Below, piece after piece: positions 33,008 through 33,076 of a DNA stretch of 33,076 bases. The DNA lies in contig DAMDEV010000008.1 in assembly GCA_032089155.1 (NCBI GenBank), forward strand, positions 1 to 33,076, given 5' to 3'. Made by a program: the position numbers and the translations under genes. The DNA is from Faucicola sp032089155 (GTDB lineage Bacteria > Pseudomonadota > Gammaproteobacteria > Pseudomonadales > Moraxellaceae). The notes beneath the pieces are model-generated. The model ran no database searches. It saw only the letters and a list, made by a program, of their open reading frames with translations, and was not told the origin of the DNA. Position 1 is the stretch's first letter; each line of letters starts with the position of its first letter.

Positions 33008-33026
33008 GGGCGTATGCGATACGCCC
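33008..33026. repeat. REP-like palindrome upstream of hsdM
   Basis: GGGCGTAT-gcg-ATACGCCC is a perfect 8-bp inverted repeat followed by CTACG. It is GC-rich in an AT-rich setting and resembles short dispersed palindromes of the GGGCGAATxxGATTCGCCC kind found in many genomes. Only one copy lies in the window. Confidence 0.5.
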
Positions 33027-33076
33027 CTACGATTCTTTGGTTTTGGCTTTTGATTTGGCTTTTGGTTGTTTGTTGG

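Larger units (their letters stand above)
20555..33076. mobile_element. Integrated genomic island in tRNA-Asp (right end outside the window)
   Basis: The region starts at the tRNA-Asp 3' fragment and differs from the left part: it is AT-richer and carries two large recombinase-like genes, a phage-type integrase with an excisionase-like partner, an XRE regulator and an HsdM-DUF262 cassette. No relaxase, conjugation or phage structural gene is visible, so it looks like an integrative island rather than a full prophage or ICE. The second attachment site was not found within the window, and tandem insertion of two elements (recombinase trio, then int/xis) is possible. Confidence 0.7.

Noticed and set aside
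1..33076. CRISPR array
   Set aside because: No series of regularly spaced repeats was seen; the TGGTCAC and ATTGCA repeats are short and irregular.

Overview
The window looks like part of a chromosome from a Moraxellaceae bacterium (Moraxella, Faucicola or Psychrobacter type). This rests on protein flavour and gene set: a cydABX locus divergent from cydDC, small BLUF photoreceptors, a KtrAB-like potassium system, and a moderate-GC chromosome invaded by a clearly AT-richer island. No search was possible, so the genus is an inference.

Positions 1-20550 look like ordinary chromosome. From the left: the N-terminal 337 residues of a GabD-type succinate-semialdehyde dehydrogenase (cut by the window edge), a lipoprotein alpha/beta hydrolase, and two BLUF blue-light sensor genes in tandem. 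The second BLUF gene has lost the photoactive glutamine and gained a C-terminal membrane helix. On the opposite strand lies the wreck of what appears to be a third BLUF gene. Then come an unrecognised 254-residue protein with a strong terminator, an Amt ammonium channel without glnK, the cytochrome bd oxidase operon cydA-cydB-cydX with tandem terminators, and the divergent cydD-cydC exporter needed for bd oxidase assembly. These are followed by a PepSY lipoprotein, an OmpR-type response regulator and its histidine kinase (a probable envelope-sensing unit), and a KtrB/KtrA-like potassium uptake pair.

At 20555-20601 lies the last 47 nt of a tRNA-Asp(GTC) gene, minus strand, without its 5' half but with a good terminator beyond its 3' end. 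I read this as the left attachment site (attL) of an integrated island that continues past the right edge. The island begins with a tight minus-strand operon of two very large tyrosine-recombinase-like proteins (884 and 993 aa) and a small unknown protein (195-219 aa). This resembles multi-recombinase cassettes such as the gamma-mobile-trio or Tn554-type tnpABC. Next come a conventional phage-type integrase and an excisionase-like HTH protein in one operon, divergent from a small XRE regulator. The regulator gene is flanked by perfect inverted 16-bp operator-like sites. A 98-residue unknown protein follows.

The right end is a defence-type cassette on the minus strand: hsdM (type I DNA methyltransferase) directly followed by a DUF262-DUF1524 (GmrSD/SspE-like) protein with DGQQR and HNH-type motifs. 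No hsdS or hsdR is visible in the window. The most unusual parts are the giant-recombinase trio, the HsdM-DUF262 pair, and the BLUF cluster with a photochemically suspect paralogue and a degraded copy.
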